Origin: Tieghemiomyces parasiticus
Lineage: Eukaryota; Kickxellomycota; Dimargaritomycetes; Dimargaritales; Dimargaritaceae
DNA: 48,485 nucleotides
Direction: 5' to 3'
Assembly (NCBI GenBank): GCA_027575765.1
Contig: JANBPT010000278.1
Span: forward strand, 1-48,485
Below the pieces are notes generated by a model. The model was not told the origin of the DNA. It ran no database searches and saw only the letters and a program-made list of their open reading frames with translations. Of this stretch, positions 1 through 11,533 are shown piece by piece (position 1 is the first letter of the stretch; each line of letters begins with the position of its first letter). A program made the position numbers and the translations under genes.

Positions 1-352
1 TGAACGCCTGGTTGGCAGCGGCCATGACGGCCTGGTTGTTATTACCACCCCCTGCCGCCGCCGCTGCGGCAGCCGCGTTATTTGCCGCGGCGGCGTTATT
101 ACGCTGCGCCAGGGCCGTGTGGATGTTTTGTACCTGCTGATAAAATAGTTGTTGATACTCAGCGGTGGTTCGGCACATTTGGTAGGCCTTGGCCTCGGCT
201 TCAGCCAGAATCTTGTCCAGGGTGTTCCCATCGACACCCTGCGCGACAGGGCGAAGAAGTACGGCCAGCCGGTTGGCAAGGGCTTTGCGCTCATCGGTCG
301 TCGGCTTCCGCGGTTCGCCGGCGGGGACCGTGCCACCGGCTAGATTGTTCAT
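1..352 (-). CDS. Med15/Gal11-like Mediator subunit, N-terminus (partial)
   Basis: An open frame starts at the ATG whose first base is 352 and runs off the left edge, giving about 117 residues. Residues 19-78 form a predicted helical block (starting DERKALANRL, with LDKILAEAEAKAY and TTAEYQQLF). Its spacing resembles the KIX-like N-terminal domain of fungal Med15/Gal11, which contacts activators in the Mediator tail. A run of eight alanines and Asn/Gly-rich sequence follow, also typical of Med15 linkers. DNA upstream of the start is purine-rich on the plus strand, so the leader is C/T-rich on the sense strand, as for other genes here. The start has no competing upstream in-frame ATG. The family call is from pattern resemblance only; another low-complexity nuclear regulator with an N-terminal helical domain is possible. 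Confidence 0.4.
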   Translation of the reverse strand, partial: MNNLAGGTVPAGEPRKPTTDERKALANRLAVLLRPVAQGVDGNTLDKILAEAEAKAYQMCRTTAEYQQLFYQQVQNIHTALAQRNNAAAANNAAAAAAAAGGGNNNQAVMAAANQAF

Positions 353-3300
353 TATGCGAAGGATATGACGTGAAATCGGGATGGAGGGATATAGAAGAGG
401 GTCAAATAGGAGGTACGAGGATCGAATGCTGGTAATCCTTAAATTGTTAGAGCAAGGGAACGTACCCGGTTGGGTAATGGTGGTGATGCGAAAGTGGTGA
501 AGGAATGCAATGGATGGGGGGCTTCGTGTTATTCGGTATTCGATGGTACCAGGCTGCACGAGGGCAGAGTCGACCACACGGTGTGGGATGACAGTTTAAA
601 CGGCGAAATGAAAAGGCATGGGGGGAGGGATAGCAAGAGTGATAAAGGCCGCCCACAGAATAATGGGCCAGTAGAGCGCTCAATTGGCAGGGATTGGGGT
701 ATACTAGTTGGCCCCAGTGTTTTGTCACCCTGGACTGACTCAACCCGCTTAGCGTCAAGTGAGACTTGAGTGGGTGGAGAGGGGGGGGGGAAGCCTCCGA
801 TCTGTTCAAGCGGTGGATTTGTGGTCTCACCACAACCTCTTGTCGGCGCCACCATGATCACCGGTGCCTTATATTCCTGGCCTAAACCAGTATGGTTAAT
901 CCCTAGTTTGGAGCTGACCCACACTACCTCCCTTAATCGGCGGACTAGCAATCGAGCTAACACGATCACCTACCATTAAGTTCTAGTTTTATAGGCTAGA
1001 ATTTCTGCTGAAATTGAAGAGCATGTTAATACGCTTAGCGTGTCACTCGCCATATCCAGCAGTGTAAGGAACCCATTACTCCGTTAAATATAGTATACCG
1101 GTTTGATCGGGACGCAGGTCTTTGTGACTCAGCTGCGGTAAGCCGAAGACCGCGTTTGCGATTGAGTAGGCTACCACATGTAGCCCCGCTTTTTGGTAGA
1201 GGTCGACTGACCGGGCCACATTCTATACTCCTATGCCGCAGCATGTCTACATGTGACACCCGAGCCAGGGTCTCGGTAATCACTGCTTGGTTTTGATGTA
1301 CAATAAAAAGGAGCTAGCTATCGAATGAACAGAGAAGTGGGAATTAAGATCGGAGGAACGAAAACTCGTTGGGTGCAAAAACGAGTGTGTAAGCAGCGGA
1401 CATGCTGGCGGGGGTGTAGAGACAACGCGAGGGTACGTAATGGTACTTGCACAAGAACGGTAAATACAAAGGGGCGCCGAAGGTATTGATCGAGTACGGG
1501 GACATTGGATACAAGGGAAGGGGTGCTATTTAAAGTCGAACCTGTTGAACACGAGATAGGGCTAAATGCCTAAAGATCACAAGATAGGGCGGCGAAGCCA
1601 CGCCTTGAATAAACACACCTCACAGCGACCGCTATGAAGACAACACCGGATGGATGCCGGATACTGCCCACCGCGGAAACGATACACGACGGTAGTACGG
1701 ATCCAAGCGTACGGCACACCTGCAATGCTTCATCTCCGTTTTGGGGCCACTAGAAGGACCCAAGCGCCGTTGGCAAATTAAACCACCTTTAATGACAAAC
1801 TGCGTTTTCCCGAACGGCGTGGCGGTACCTTCGTGCACCTTCCAACACCAAATGCGCAAGAGCAGTGGAAGGCCGCATACCCCTAGCCACTTTATCCTCC
1901 TTTCGCACCTCGTGACCGGCGATAGTCCCGAGAGGACCCATCAACCCTTTGGCCATAATGGCCGCAATCACGGCCGCCGCGGTCAACCTGTCTGCCCGGC
2001 CCCCAGCTTAGGAGTTGGTGTAGCCAACGCCAGCCGCCGATGCCCGCCGCAGCCGTGCTGGGGAGTCCCAATGGTCAGCGGCCTAGTGTTACCCTTTGTA
2101 CGTGCTAGGTCTGGTGATGAGCCTGACCCGCCAGGATCCCTGCTCAATGGAAGGGAACGGGACGCCCGTGCTACCATTACACCGTTTCCCTTCAACAAGA
2201 TCGCTCACACGGAAGGAATACACCATCGACGCGTGCTTTTTAGATCTGCGCCATGACCTTTCCACTCCGCCGCCCCGCACCAATCGCTGTTATAGGTTCG
2301 TCAGAAATAATAAAATGGAACCTTAGTGAGATATTGGACACCAGATGCCGTCAAGGACATCCAGCTGCCAAGCTGGACAATCCACCCAGCCCAATAACAA
2401 TCTTTGGGGACAACCTAGCGGCTGCAGTAATAACTGAACTGAGAGTGGGCCAGGGCGGGCCTAACTTACACCTGGGATTGGAAACGTGAAAGGAAGAACA
2501 TGACTAACGAACCCGACCGTTAAGTCCTGGTGGTAACGAATATTCCTCGTTGCTGCCGCTACTTTGTGGACCATGTGATAATTGCTTTGAACCATCTCCG
2601 CCGCAAGCCTTTGTTGGCTTCCGCCGCGACTGGGCTGGCGCCAGACATGATCACTAACTACAACCCTTGAACTGACAACTGCAACGCGTCACATCGTCCC
2701 CTTCACTCCTCAAGGTTCAACTGACTTGGCTGTTGCCACCATCACTAGGATGCTCGCCTTTCTTATTATCGATCGGCATCGGTCCCGTGGTCCCCAACCC
2801 GCGCAGTACGGCGTGCGAAAGGCACTGGAGAGGTGGCTTCTTTTTGTCACAGGTAAACACCATGTCCACCTGCGGGCAACCGGTGTAAAGGTTTGAACAC
2901 AGTGCAGCCACGGCCCTTGACCCGACTGACTGGTCGCTTGTTACCCACCAAGGCCTCACTGCTGGTCACACGGCGAGACTAGTCGAGACCACTCGACCAT
3001 CAGCATGATAGCCTTCTCGCAGCGTATGGCAACGCCTAGGAGAGGCATCTTTCCAATGTAGCTGTGCGGATAGATTATTTTCTTATGGACTGAGAGGTAC
3101 CCTCCCGTTCTATCACTTGGAACGCTATACTATGGGGCCGAAAGGCAAAGGCGGGGTCCAACGTGCGTCTAACCAGTTACAACCATCCCGCTGCAAGTGC
3201 GACGCACATTACAACCGGACTGAAACACCCCCTTAATAGACACGGGTAACATTTCCATATGGGTGTGCCCACAGTGATGGGTGGCACCCCACTCCCCCCT

Positions 3301-4480
3301 CCCCCTGTCGGGCAAGACCGCCGCCGGGTCGCTGGATTGACCGTCGGGATGGTCGGTTGGTAGTGGACGGTGTTAAAGAGGAGGTCACGGAAGGCGAAGC
3401 TGGGACACGGGAACGCCCCTGGCACACACGAGGAACGCTGGTTCCCGGACCGTCTTCCGGCGAAGCTCGGCCGGGTTGAAATTGACCATCGGCGGGTCGT
3501 ACAGGCTTGCGACGGCCAGCGACCTTCAGGCGAGCTGCACCGGACTCGGACGTCGAGTAACTCCAACCGCATACCTACATGGCAGCGGCTTTCGTTCGTG
3601 CTGGGTAGTTTGGGGGTGTGGTATACTTGTTCGGCAGGACCATGGCGTCCTCCCCCCCCCTGCACCATGTCTCTGGCTGACGGCGGGCTATCGGAGTGTG
3701 ACGGCCATGCCAGCGCAGCACGATTAGAAATAGCCCGACGAGAATGCTGGTGAGGCAAACCTTGAGCCCAACTGGATTGCTTACAACTAATAGGTCGAAG
3801 TCTACATGCCCCGTGGTATCCAGACAGTCGCCTGAGTAAGCTGATTTTCATTCAGGGGATTGGTGACAAAGGGAAGAGGCGCAGAGAAGGAGAAAGACTG
3901 AATAGGCGCCCGTCCATACCCGAGGGGTGGGGTATGTGCGTGGGCGGGGAGAGGAGTACAAAGGCTACTCGACTGCGGCTAGATGAGCCAGGGTCCGCCT
4001 GGCTCTCCGCAGTCCGCCAAGGCATTACATTACATTAGGCGACGCTGCCATACGGGTACAATAATAATGACCTGGCCCGGACAGCTATAAAAGTGGCCAC
4101 ACAGGCAAGCCCTTCTAAGGGTTCTATACTGTGTTTCAACTTCTTTTAAAACGTTAAACCTCCTTTTAAACCGACACCTTTGCCCCACCCTCTGCTCCAC
4201 CCAGCTAATCCGTCACATTGTCACACAGCCTGACCTTGCAGCTTCATACCATCCCTCTCCCACGGTCTGCATCCCTAATCCATGCCACAGCCCCTGTTGC
4301 TCTGCTAAGAATTTGACTGCAATGTAAGTGTAGATAAACATAAGTCTGAAAGACAGTTATACTTTTGGGGTAGTCATGGTTTTAGGCGAGCCTTAACGGG
4401 CCAGCGGGGGGTGCTTTTGGGTACAAATGCCACCCGCCATCACCTTCTCCATCTCCCCGCAGGCAGCGGGCTGTCGACTT
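353..4480. other. Long spacer with no gene I can support
   Basis: About 4.1 kb separates the Med15-like start from the leader of the cyclin gene. Open frames here are short, overlap on both strands, and show no family motif or signal peptide. Two GC-richer patches (about 1900-2260 and 3290-3750) hold the longest frames (171 and 224 codons), but their translations are rich in Arg, Pro, Ser and Gly and read like shadows. They could be decayed coding or mobile DNA. Homopolymer G or C runs occur near 780-790 and 3651-3660. A TATA-like CTATAAAAG lies at about 4085 but is over 1 kb from the next start codon. Confidence 0.5.
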
Positions 4481-5158
4481 TTTTTTCCCCATTCACCCAG
4501 TTTTCCCCTCCCCCACCTGCCACCGATTCCCATTTTTTTTTTTTTGTATATGGGGGGGGCTGCGGTTCTCCCAGCTAGTTGAGGAGGTCAGCCGTGGGAC
4601 GCTCGCCTCCCTCCCCCAATGTTGTCGGTGCTGCCTTCCCACCATGCGCCAGATTGTCGTTATTGTGGGATACGGGGATGGCGTCAGCCGAGTGCTGCGG
4701 CAATTGTTGCTGCGTGGAGTCTCGTCTTTCTTTTCGGAACCTGGCACGCGCCCCTCGCCCATTTTACCTTCCCCCCGTTATCATCCGGCTAGCCGCAGCG
4801 GCAGCGGCAGCTGTGGTTGGTGGGGTTCGTCACTTCCCCCCGTCCCGCCGCTGTTCTTCCCATCCCTTTTGCTGCATACACTTTGGGTCTCACGCGCGCC
4901 TTTCTGCCTTCCCTCCCCCTCCCATCCGCCTGTCCCCTGCTCTGACCAACCTGGTAGTTTAGAGTCGACCCCTATGGCCCTCCCAGTTATCTTCTCCTCC
5001 CCTCCACTTGTTGATTTCGACTTGTTGAATTCCGTCTAACCCTTAGCCACCACTTCCTCTCGCCCACCCTTTCCTTACCCCCGTACCCCCCATCCACTCA
5101 TCGCACGCTGTTCGCCTTGGCTCTAAGTTAACCCCCCACGCCTCCGGCCCTCCCCACT
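4481..5158 (+). promoter_or_regulatory. Pyrimidine-rich promoter/leader of the cyclin gene
   Basis: This stretch is dominated by C and T on the plus strand, with long T and C runs (a T run lies near 4534-4545), and ends at the cyclin ATG at 5159. The same sense-strand pyrimidine bias precedes most genes in the window, on whichever strand they lie, so I read it as promoter plus 5' leader. The open frames inside it (4579-4962, 4644-5039) are Pro/Ser/Leu-rich products of the base bias and are not called as genes. Confidence 0.45.
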
Positions 5159-6575
5159 ATGTTCTCTGAAACTGCACCCATTGGATTCAATCGCCGGCTC
5201 GACCTCCAGGCACGCCCGCACTCCGGGCACTTGGCGGGTCCAGTCGGCGAGAATAACTTGACATATAATTTTCTTTACAGCCTCGCCGCCGCTTGCGGAC
5301 CGCCGTCCGCCAACGCCGCCGCCCCGTCTACCGATTCGTTTCGTTTCGCTTCCAACTTTTCGACGCCTTCTTCCTTTTCTACCCCCTCTTCCAGTACACC
5401 TTCCTCTGTCGCCACCCCCGTCGTCGTACCTTCACCCGCCGTTGCTCCGTCAACCGGATGCAAGCGTAAGGCTGATGACCAGTGCCCGTCGGTGGCTAGC
5501 GCCCCTGTAACCGCCGCTAAACGCCAGGCCCTCCCGGCCCACGTTGCGCGTGCCCAGTCGCAGTACCTGTTGGCGGCAGCCCAGCAGCAAGAAACGGAAC
5601 TAACCTATGGTAAGTCTCGATAGCCCATACCACGACGACAACTTCACGCCCTGGTTTGATGGCCAGCCGCCCACCTAACGACCGTGGCCGACCTCCCTTC
5701 CCTTCCCACTGTACCGTTTCTAACCGACTGTTCCGCTCCCTCGGCTTTTTATTGCAGACGCCACTTGTATCGTGCTTGACGCTATCTGGCCCAGGCATTC
5801 GACCTCTGTGCACACCCCGCTGTGCAACCTCCGTCATTTTGTCAAGGAGACGCACGCGCGCTCCCGCCTACCAGTCCCGGTTTTGAAACTGGCCATATTT
5901 TATATGTGCCGGGCTCATCAGGTTTATCAGTCTCACAACCAGGCCGTAGCCGTGCCGTCCACGCGGCCGGCCCCGACCACCGTGTCCACTGGCAAACCGG
6001 CCGCGCGTGTCGCCGCGGTCCCACCCCACCGCCCCACCCTCTCTACGCCACCAGCCAGCCCGGACGCTTCCCTCCCTGCGTCCCCGGTGTCGACGGCCCC
6101 GACCACCCGAAAACGTCCGGCCGACCCTGCCCCACCCACCCCGCGGGCGACCCCGCAGCTTTCCGCCGTGTCATCTCCATTGGACCTGGCCGCGGCTGCT
6201 GCCCGCATCCTGGCCCCACCCACAGGTCCCACCCCGAGCCCGCTGTTGTCGGCCACCGCCTCGTTCAACGGTAAACCCCTCGTTACGCCGGTTACGAGCG
6301 AGGCCATCTGCGCCAGCAAGAAGGACCCTACCCGTTGTGGACGCCGCATGTATCTGGCCGCACTCATGGCTGCTTCAAAGTTTTTCCTGGACAAGACCTA
6401 TTCCAACAAGGCCTGGTCCAAGATTTCGACCCTCAAAGTATCCGAGGTCAACCACCTGGAGATTGCCTTTTTGCATCTGGTGAACTTTGACCTGTATGTC
6501 GACCCTGCTCTGTTTGACAACTGGTCGCGCACGTTCAACGACTACCTACGTCTGCTATTGACGCGTCGGGTATGA
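5159..6575 (+). CDS. Pho85-type (Pcl family) cyclin
   Basis: Two exons, 5159-5609 and 5758-6575, joined across a 148-bp intron (donor GTAAGT, acceptor TTGCAG); the split codon becomes GAC and the product is 422 aa. Residues 1-150 are Ala/Ser/Pro-rich with basic patches (KRKAD, AAKRQ). The cyclin box starts near residue 174 with FVKETHARSRLPVPVLKLA, the Pcl/Pho80-type helix-1 signature. It resumes near 345 with RRMYLAALMAASKFFLDK, KAWSKIS and EVNHLEIAFLHLVNFDLYV. Such cyclins bind the CDK Pho85 (Pcl1/2/5/9, Clg1) and direct it to cell-cycle, phosphate or nutrient targets. The two halves of the box are separated by about 130 Pro/Thr/Ala-rich residues, an unusually long insertion. Family confidence is high; the exact Pcl subgroup cannot be decided. 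Confidence 0.85.
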
Positions 6576-8834
6576 CATGGCCACCTCCTTCTTTATCTTT
6601 TTCAACTGCTCACCGTTTACGTTTTCATTTTACTATAGTTCTACTTCGCTTTCTTTTTTACTTTCTCACCGTGACGTCTTCGGCCTGCGGAGCCATAGCC
6701 GCTCTAGCTAAATGGCTGCGTCTTTAACGGATGTCAATGAACTTTACTTTTCTCATGACTCAATTTACCTTTTGAGTGTACGATTGATGGTGACAATTGT
6801 GGGTGGAGGCGCGGCTTGCTATCGGCCCATTATCCTGGCATATCAAGTTGGTAGGAACTTGATATCGTTGACCTCTGCAGCGGCGGATTTTTTGGTTGTA
6901 TGTCAGCTGCGTTGATCCAACCTTAACAGGCGCCACCACTGAGGGCGCTCTACATTTGTATAACGTGTAGCTGAAGATACCGGTACAAGGCCATAGGGGA
7001 ACTGATGGCGGTAGCACCAATACGGTCGACACTTCAATATATATCGTTCAACATAATCCTACATGGCAAAGCAGGAGGCCCCATACATTGGCGTTCAGGG
7101 TGAAATAGAGAGCATCTAAGGTGAATAGTCGGTCTGTATAAAATATTTTAGAATAGGACCAACAGCTCCTCACTTCACAGCGTACCGTACTTACCCACCA
7201 TGACGACTTCCCGGGATCCACCCCCCACCCACCCAAATGTATCAGTTGTGGCGTATAGGGCATTTATTGCATTGAATCCAATGAATCCTAGGAAGATTAT
7301 ACCACAGGCTACCTGACTATCATGATAAACTTGTTCCTTGTCACACCTCCGTCAACAAGCTCGCCTGTTGTACAGGCCACTGCTCCTTAGAAGAGGAGGC
7401 TTGGTTTGGCCACCCATCAGACAGCATTGGCAAACTTTGCGGGGCTATAGCTCTGAGACTGCTGGAGGAGGACTCTCCACTGACTGCGGACTAACTAGCC
7501 TATGTCTGGCCCACTTCCCCTACCACTGTGCACAACCCCCTGCGCAGGAATCTGTGATGACATGGCCTTTTCAACTGCCGGGTCCCCCGCAACCCCACCA
7601 ACGACCAGCACCGCCAAATGGTACATTATTGCCACCGTTTTCCTAGAAGAGTTCGACGGGCCAGTGCGTACCTGCTGGGCTTGACTGCCACAAGTGAGAA
7701 CGACTAGGGGTACCTGTACGATCTACTTGGGGGTTCTAACCACCGGAGGTAGCGTCCTAAAGGTGAACCTGTTTCAACCCAGACTCACCCGGGCTGTGTC
7801 ATACCCAAGGGCACGTTGAAGGGAAGGCAGGGTGGTTTTTTTTTGCCCAGACGGGGCCAGTTGCACCCAAGTACCAAAAGCCCCCTACGACCACTGGCTG
7901 TTCAGGAATGTCAAACGACGGCCGAGGGGTAGGAACTTCACCACCCTGGAGGCGGTCGTGGTCACCTGGCAACTGGAGCTAGCCAAGTTCCAGCCAAGCT
8001 CCTTCAGACTCTACTATGATGACTGGTTGAACAGACATGCCGGGTAGTCCTGAGTGGTGGTAACTATATTGAATAAATGCGATTTAGGGTCGAGAAAACC
8101 GAAACTTTAGGTAGTATCTGTATTTGAGAACTGGGACCCTGAGATCCTTGAGGGTCGATCGGAGAGAACCGAATCTGTCGTGTTCCCGGTGTTGGTGACG
8201 TCAGGAGGACCTAATCGTGTACACTGTGGCACTGGGAAACCGCCCTCTACTTCCTCCCCCTTCTCCGCCCGGTTTTGTAAACCCAACGTTAATACAAGTC
8301 GACCCCTGCCAGCCTTTGCACCTTGGTGAGTATGTACCGAGGCTTAATGGCCAACTTACCCACACTCGAGCCACGGGCTATTTGTAACGGGTGTCCTGGA
8401 AGCGCTGGTAGCCCCCCCCCCACACATCCGACCACCAATGTTTGCGGCGTGGGTCGACGAGGCCACGTAGAAAGTGATAGGGTCGCTCATGAGGGTAAAG
8501 GTGTACTTTCGCCAAGTACGGTCCGTTGGTCAACCATTCTCCGCCTCTCTCGCTTCCAGTCAGTAGAACCCTCGTGCCTTACCCTCCAGGCCGCGACCCC
8601 CCCATCCCAACCCTAGCTGATTTACACTCCCTCATTCGACTCTGGCTGCGCGTGGCTACCTGCTGCCCTTGCGTTTCGGAGGGAACTCCATACTTAGCCT
8701 TACGACCCGACCCGCCCACATTGCGTTCCGGCATTGCCCCTCACCCCTTGCTTCTCGCCATCAAACCACCCTCCTTCTTGCTGACGACCCGATCCGAGGG
8801 TCAATTGTGGTCACCACGGAGCCTTACTTCCGCC
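6576..8834. other. Spacer between cyclin and DHHC genes
   Basis: No complete gene is supported. The first 100 bases are T-rich and probably the cyclin 3' UTR. Between about 7340 and 8050 there are short frames with coding-like composition in different phases, the best at 7832-8047 (listed separately). The last 600 bases (about 8230-8834) are C/T-rich and probably the leader of the DHHC gene. An open frame extends upstream of that gene's ATG to 8526 but contains no conserved sequence. Confidence 0.4.
7832..8047 (+). pseudogene. Possible orphan terminal exon or gene relic
   Basis: A T-run ending in GCCCAG (about 7833-7850) resembles a 3' splice site. It is followed by about 65 codons with natural-looking composition, including NFTTLEAVVVTWQLELAKF and LYYDDWLNRH, ending at TAG. 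Upstream, around 7350-7660, other short fragments look coding (EEEAWFGHPSDS, AKWYIIATVFLEEF) but lie in different phases with stops between them and without clear splice donors. This could be the tail of a gene whose upstream exons I failed to join, or a decayed gene or mobile element. I recognise no family. Confidence 0.2.
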
Positions 8835-10810
8835 ATGTCGGTCCTCGCGGTGACGCTACCGCTCGCCGTCTTCGGCTTCCTTGTCTTCATCCTGCTCATT
8901 GGCCCGCTCCCGCGGTGTCGGGGCACATGGCTCGAACGCAGCTACTGGTGGCTTACCGAGGACCTACCCACCTGGGCCGGAAACCTGACCGTACGACTGT
9001 GCGGTAACCGGGCCGCCGGGCTGGCCAGCCGTTGTGTCGACCTGTCCTTCAACACCGGGCACCCGTTTTTCCAGGTGCTCTTTGTAGCCCTATTCGTCGG
9101 TGGGCTGTTAATATTCATGATTTTCGGGTGGCACCACGTACCGGGACCCTACCTATCCGCCTGGCACTGGTAAGTCACGGTAGCAGCGCGAAAGGAGGTC
9201 CCTTCGCTCGCTAGTCGATTGACTGCGAGCATTCGGAGCTCCTTAACCACCGACTACCAGCCACCGCAGGATACACGCATCCTTCTATGCACTAACCCAT
9301 CGCTTGCACACGACCTTTTTCTACGGCGGTCCCCGGACAGTCTGTTCATCCCCGTGGTCATCATGGTTCCGATATACACCTATGTCAAGAGCTGTTCGAC
9401 AGACCCCGGTCGGATCGCCGAGGACAACGCCCCGGAAGCTTACCGCTTGTTTCCCTATGACCTAATTATATTTGACCCGTACAGATGCCGCACTTGCCAT
9501 ACCATCAAGTAAGTACCGCTGCCCCTCGTGATGAACGGGAACTCGACCTCTTCGTACTTGATTCAGGGTTACTGCAACAGCCGAACCAGCGGATCAATTC
9601 CCGCCACCACTCACCATTTCCGTCATTTACGTATCCTGCTCATTCCGCGGTCTTCCGTTTCACAGGCCTGCGCGCTCCAAGCACTGCTCCCTATGCAACG
9701 CCTGCATTGCGGGAATGGACCACCATTGTAAGCCACAGTTACAAAATATAGTAGGATAGCTGTGTGGGCTGCATTCCCAAGGTAGCTGCACCACAGATGG
9801 TGCCGCGCCAGTTTATACGCTACGGATTGTACCCCTGGCAGGCCTTTTCTATTTGCTTACGGTCCACCAGCTCCACCCCTGCATCACCCGTGCCACCCAT
9901 CCATCGCCCAGGTGTCTGGATCAACAACTGCGTCGGCCACAACAACTACCGATACTTTATCTCGTTCCTGATCAGTATGGTTTTCCTGTCCGCCTATGGG
10001 TCCTACGTTATGGCCAACATCTTCCGGGGTGTCCGCAAGGCCGAGGGGTTGGACACCGCCTGGGTTTGGGACCCCGACCTCAAGCGACAGGTACCTGTAG
10101 GCTGGTTCCAGAGCTACCAGGTAAGCTCCTAGCTACAGCCCCTATTATCGAGTTGGCCAGCGATGAGTGCATCCTTCGTGTACCCACCTTACCCCGCCAT
10201 CTACTAACCGCTTCATTCACCTCACACTTTTTCTACGGACTCCTACTTCCCGTTCCCACCGCGGTAGTTGGTACTGGCTGCTGAACCACTGGTGGGCGCA
10301 TTGGGTATCCTGCTGGCGCTCATCACGCCCGCACTGGGCGCTTTCCTGGCCTACGCATTATATGTTACCATACAAGGCGCAACGGCCAACGAGTGCGACA
10401 AGTGGAACGATTTGGACGACTGGATCCGCGATGGCGGGGCCTACTGGATCCCTGTCACCCCTCCCCACGCCGCGTTTGTACGGGCCTTGGACCCGACGCG
10501 AGCGGAGCTACCGACCCGTCGGATTTTTATTGCGGACGCCGCGACGGCCCGTTGGCTAGTCAGGCGAGACCAGGATACCACGCTTCAGCCGAATTCGGGT
10601 ACGTCCGACAGCCTGAATGATGGCGAGGAGGTCGGCCAGCGGCCCGTTGTCACATTGCCTGAAGGAGTGGCTCCGGAGGACGCCGCCATGATACGGTCCC
10701 TAGAGGACGTGGATAACCTCTATGACCGCGGGTGGTGGGAAAACCTGCGCTGGGCCCTTTGGGGACCCCGCTTATCACCTACCCAACTAACGAAGCCCAA
10801 GGACAGCTAA
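8835..10810 (+). CDS. SWF1: Swf1-like DHHC protein S-palmitoyltransferase
   Basis: Five exons: 8835-9169, 9341-9508, 9666-9727, 9912-10120, 10268-10810. Phases agree and give 438 aa. The protein is a multipass membrane enzyme that transfers palmitate to cysteines; yeast Swf1 modifies SNARE proteins at the ER. It has an N-terminal hydrophobic segment (1-23), more membrane segments near 83-104 and 112-128, then the cysteine-rich domain CRTC...[14 protein letters not shown]. The DHHC tetrad is at 186-189 (catalytic Cys189), followed by [12 protein letters not shown] and two further membrane segments. [10 protein letters not shown] before the zinc region, a TxxE-type motif ([10 protein letters not shown]) and the C-terminal [11 protein letters not shown] match Swf1 specifically. 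The exon 2 acceptor is the least certain: the CAG at 9267-9269 breaks phase, so I used 9339-9340. An AATAAA lies 20 bp past the stop. Confidence 0.88.
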
Positions 10811-10829
10811 CCCGGACAGTGTTCACCAG

Positions 10830-10835
10830 AATAAA
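10830..10835 (+). terminator. Putative poly(A) signal of the DHHC gene
   Basis: A canonical AATAAA lies 20 bp after the TAA stop at 10808-10810, in AT-richer DNA. Position and sequence fit a polyadenylation signal, but no cleavage site can be seen directly. Confidence 0.4.
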
Positions 10836-11533
10836 CGTCGTATTCATAGTAGCCTCGTCATTTAGGCTAAAAATTTCAGACCTAGAGGCCTCGACCTTCT
10901 TTTCCTTTGGTGGGCAGTGGACGGGGCTTCCCTTAAATCATATCATACATTGAAGTAGTTGCTGAGAAAGGGTAAGTTATAGCCCCAGGATAGTGACGTA
11001 TCGTGCTTAAACAAAAACTCAAAAAGTTGCGGCACCGACTATTCCCAAGTGGTCACCCACCTTAGTACTAAATCGGCTGATCGGCCCTTAACTGCGCAGA
11101 TCTAACGGGATACGGTGCTTCACGTCGACATATGGCCGCAACTGGATATATTTACGCAAACAATTATATCTTTATATGATAATAACGAAATGGATACGCG
11201 AATTCTTATCTAGGTTCGCTATTCCGTCCAGTCTGGGTTTTGTAGCACATTGATCAGTGAAATGTGACGAGCAACACGAGTGAAAGGGGCAGGGGCTCAA
11301 TGCCTTTCGTATGTGCCGTGTTTGTTTTGTTTTTCGATCTCGGGTTTGATGGCATGACATTAAAGCGGCTGCTATCACCTATTTTAGTACCCTGGCACCA
11401 TCCGCCCATACAGGTTTTATGTCACATTGCTTCTTCTTCCTTGCCGGTTATCTACCCCAAAGCATCACGTACCTGTATCCACACTACTTGTACATTATTT
11501 TTTACCATCCCACCGATTCCATTTTTTCGCATC
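10836..11533. other. Spacer / upstream region of the p31comet-like gene
   Basis: This AT-richer spacer holds no supported gene. The open frame of the next gene extends upstream of its chosen ATG to 11264, but the added residues are hydrophobic and irregular and look like translated leader. T- and C-rich DNA immediately before 11534 fits a 5' leader. Confidence 0.4.

Noticed and set aside
1741..2256. Plus-strand frame of 171 codons
   Set aside because: Translation is Pro/Arg/Gly-rich with no motif, overlaps frames on the other strand, and has no leader signature or splice context.
3177..3851. Minus-strand frame of 224 codons
   Set aside because: Composition is Arg/Ser/Pro-rich on both strands, as expected from GC-rich DNA without stops; no domain or signal peptide convincingly begins it.
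4579..5039. Two overlapping plus-strand frames upstream of the cyclin
   Set aside because: They lie in the C/T-rich leader and encode Pro/Ser/Leu-rich sequence caused by base bias.
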